NCBI GenBank assembly: GCA_950097015.1
Contig: CATNEN010000001.1
Coordinates: 22,435,501 to 22,499,500, forward strand
Origin: Macrostomum hystrix
Lineage: Eukaryota > Platyhelminthes > Macrostomidae
Reading direction: 5' to 3'
DNA: 64,000 bases
Shown: piece after piece, positions 63,500 through 64,000 of the stretch
Numbering within the stretch: the stretch's first letter is position 1
Layout: the number at the start of each line of letters is the position of its first letter
The notes under the pieces: model-generated
Database searches by the model: none
Told to the model about the DNA's origin: nothing
What the model saw: only the letters and a program-made list of their open reading frames with translations
Program-made: the position numbers and the translations under genes

Positions 63500-64000
63500 A
63501 TGTCCACAAAGCCAAAGAATCCCAAAGACGCCAAGCCGACCAAGCAGCAGCAACCGCCTCCAGTCCAGACCAAACGCAGCCTCCGCCAATCAACCGATGC
63601 AGTCGCCCAAGCCGCAGCTACTGACAAAAAACAACGACGCCAGTCCGCAGCTCCAACCCAAGCCAGCAGCAACACCACCGAGGACACTGAGATGCTTTCT
63701 CCACCCGCATCCAGTACATCCTCTCCCAACAACACCGTTATCCAAGCCCAAGCCCAAGACCAAGCCCAAGCCCAAGCCCAAGCCGACAAGCCGAGCCCGA
63801 TCAGCAGTCCGAGCGACTCCAATGCTGGTCCAACGACGGCGAGTGCACGCAACTCCACAGGTAGCAACTCTTCTTCTTCCACTTGCACTTCCACAGCCTC
63901 CAGGAGCCTTGACTTGCTCGCCATCAACAGTCTTGGTTCCTACACCAAATATCTTGTTCTTGACACTTGCCCGGTCGACTTTTATCCAAAAGCATTCGCC
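63500..64000 (+). CDS. Chimeric ORF, second copy, cut by the window end
   Basis: Same start and sequence as the ORF at 60992, offset by 2508 bp, open to the window end where it reaches the segment before the AlkB-like motif. Whether this copy continues into a complete dioxygenase or into another ORF3 tail cannot be seen. Confidence 0.5.
   Translation, partial: MSTKPKNPKDAKPTKQQQPPPVQTKRSLRQSTDAVAQAAATDKKQRRQSAAPTQASSNTTEDTEMLSPPASSTSSPNNTVIQAQAQDQAQAQAQADKPSPISSPSDSNAGPTTASARNSTGSNSSSSTCTSTASRSLDLLAINSLGSYTKYLVLDTCPVDFYPKAFA

Larger units (their letters stand above)
59199..64000 (+). repeat. Tandem array of a 2508-bp chimeric retroelement unit
   Basis: Sequence from 59199 repeats from 61707 at a constant offset of 2508 bp up to the window end (second copy incomplete, 2294 bp). 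I saw no difference between copies in the stretches compared. Each unit contains, in order: the ORF3 tail, the element 2 3' UTR and polypurine tract, 346 bp of LTR, a leader of about 880 bp with hairpins, and an ORF start with AlkB-like sequence that runs into the next ORF3 tail. The join uses a short shared TACTA. Confidence 0.95.

Overview
This window looks like nuclear DNA of an invertebrate animal, probably a spiralian and possibly a free-living flatworm (inference). Genes are split by short GT-AG introns and use the standard code. Many start codons are closely preceded by 3'-splice-site-like sequence, as expected with spliced-leader trans-splicing. Tandem repeats, tRNA-derived SINEs with ATT tails and Ty3/Gypsy retrotransposons take up most of the remaining sequence.

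Genic half (1-31 kb). The order is: a RASL10-type Ras-like GTPase (1106-1969, -); a 19-exon GABA-B-like class C GPCR (6510-18455, +) whose exon phases I could follow almost throughout; a small unknown ORF (19178-19435, -); an ANKRD39 orthologue (20412-20909, -); a two-exon aquaglyceroporin (22786-25233, +); a single-pass membrane protein of unknown role (27784-28167, -); and a two-exon BTB protein with a MATH-like N-terminal half (29623-30926, -). Introns and 3' regions carry minisatellites with units of about 14-35 bp, several starting at or just after a splice donor, and five copies of one SINE family. These genes are unrelated and show no operon-like arrangement.

Repeat half (32-64 kb). 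An octamer satellite of about 7.5 kb (32.6-40.1 kb) is followed by a complete, apparently young Gypsy element with one Gag-Pol ORF (40783-45339, 5-bp target duplication ATAAT), then a shorter octamer array in the opposite orientation. Next come a broken Tc1/mariner-type element with long terminal inverted repeats, a solo LTR, a Gypsy pol remnant interrupted by a 43-bp palindromic hAT-like insertion with an 8-bp target duplication, and a second large Gypsy element from 51237.

The second Gypsy element is the most interesting locus. It has gag and pol in different frames joined by a textbook -1 frameshift signal (GGGAAAC, 7-nt spacer, hairpin), a 26-residue Cys-containing tandem repeat between RNase H and integrase, and a third ORF downstream of pol with an arginine-rich segment. 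Its 3' LTR is cut after 346 bp and runs into a 2508-bp tandem unit (59199 to the window end) that fuses LTR promoter sequence, a leader with five palindromic hairpins, an ORF with the N-terminal part of an AlkB-like domain, and the tail of the third ORF.
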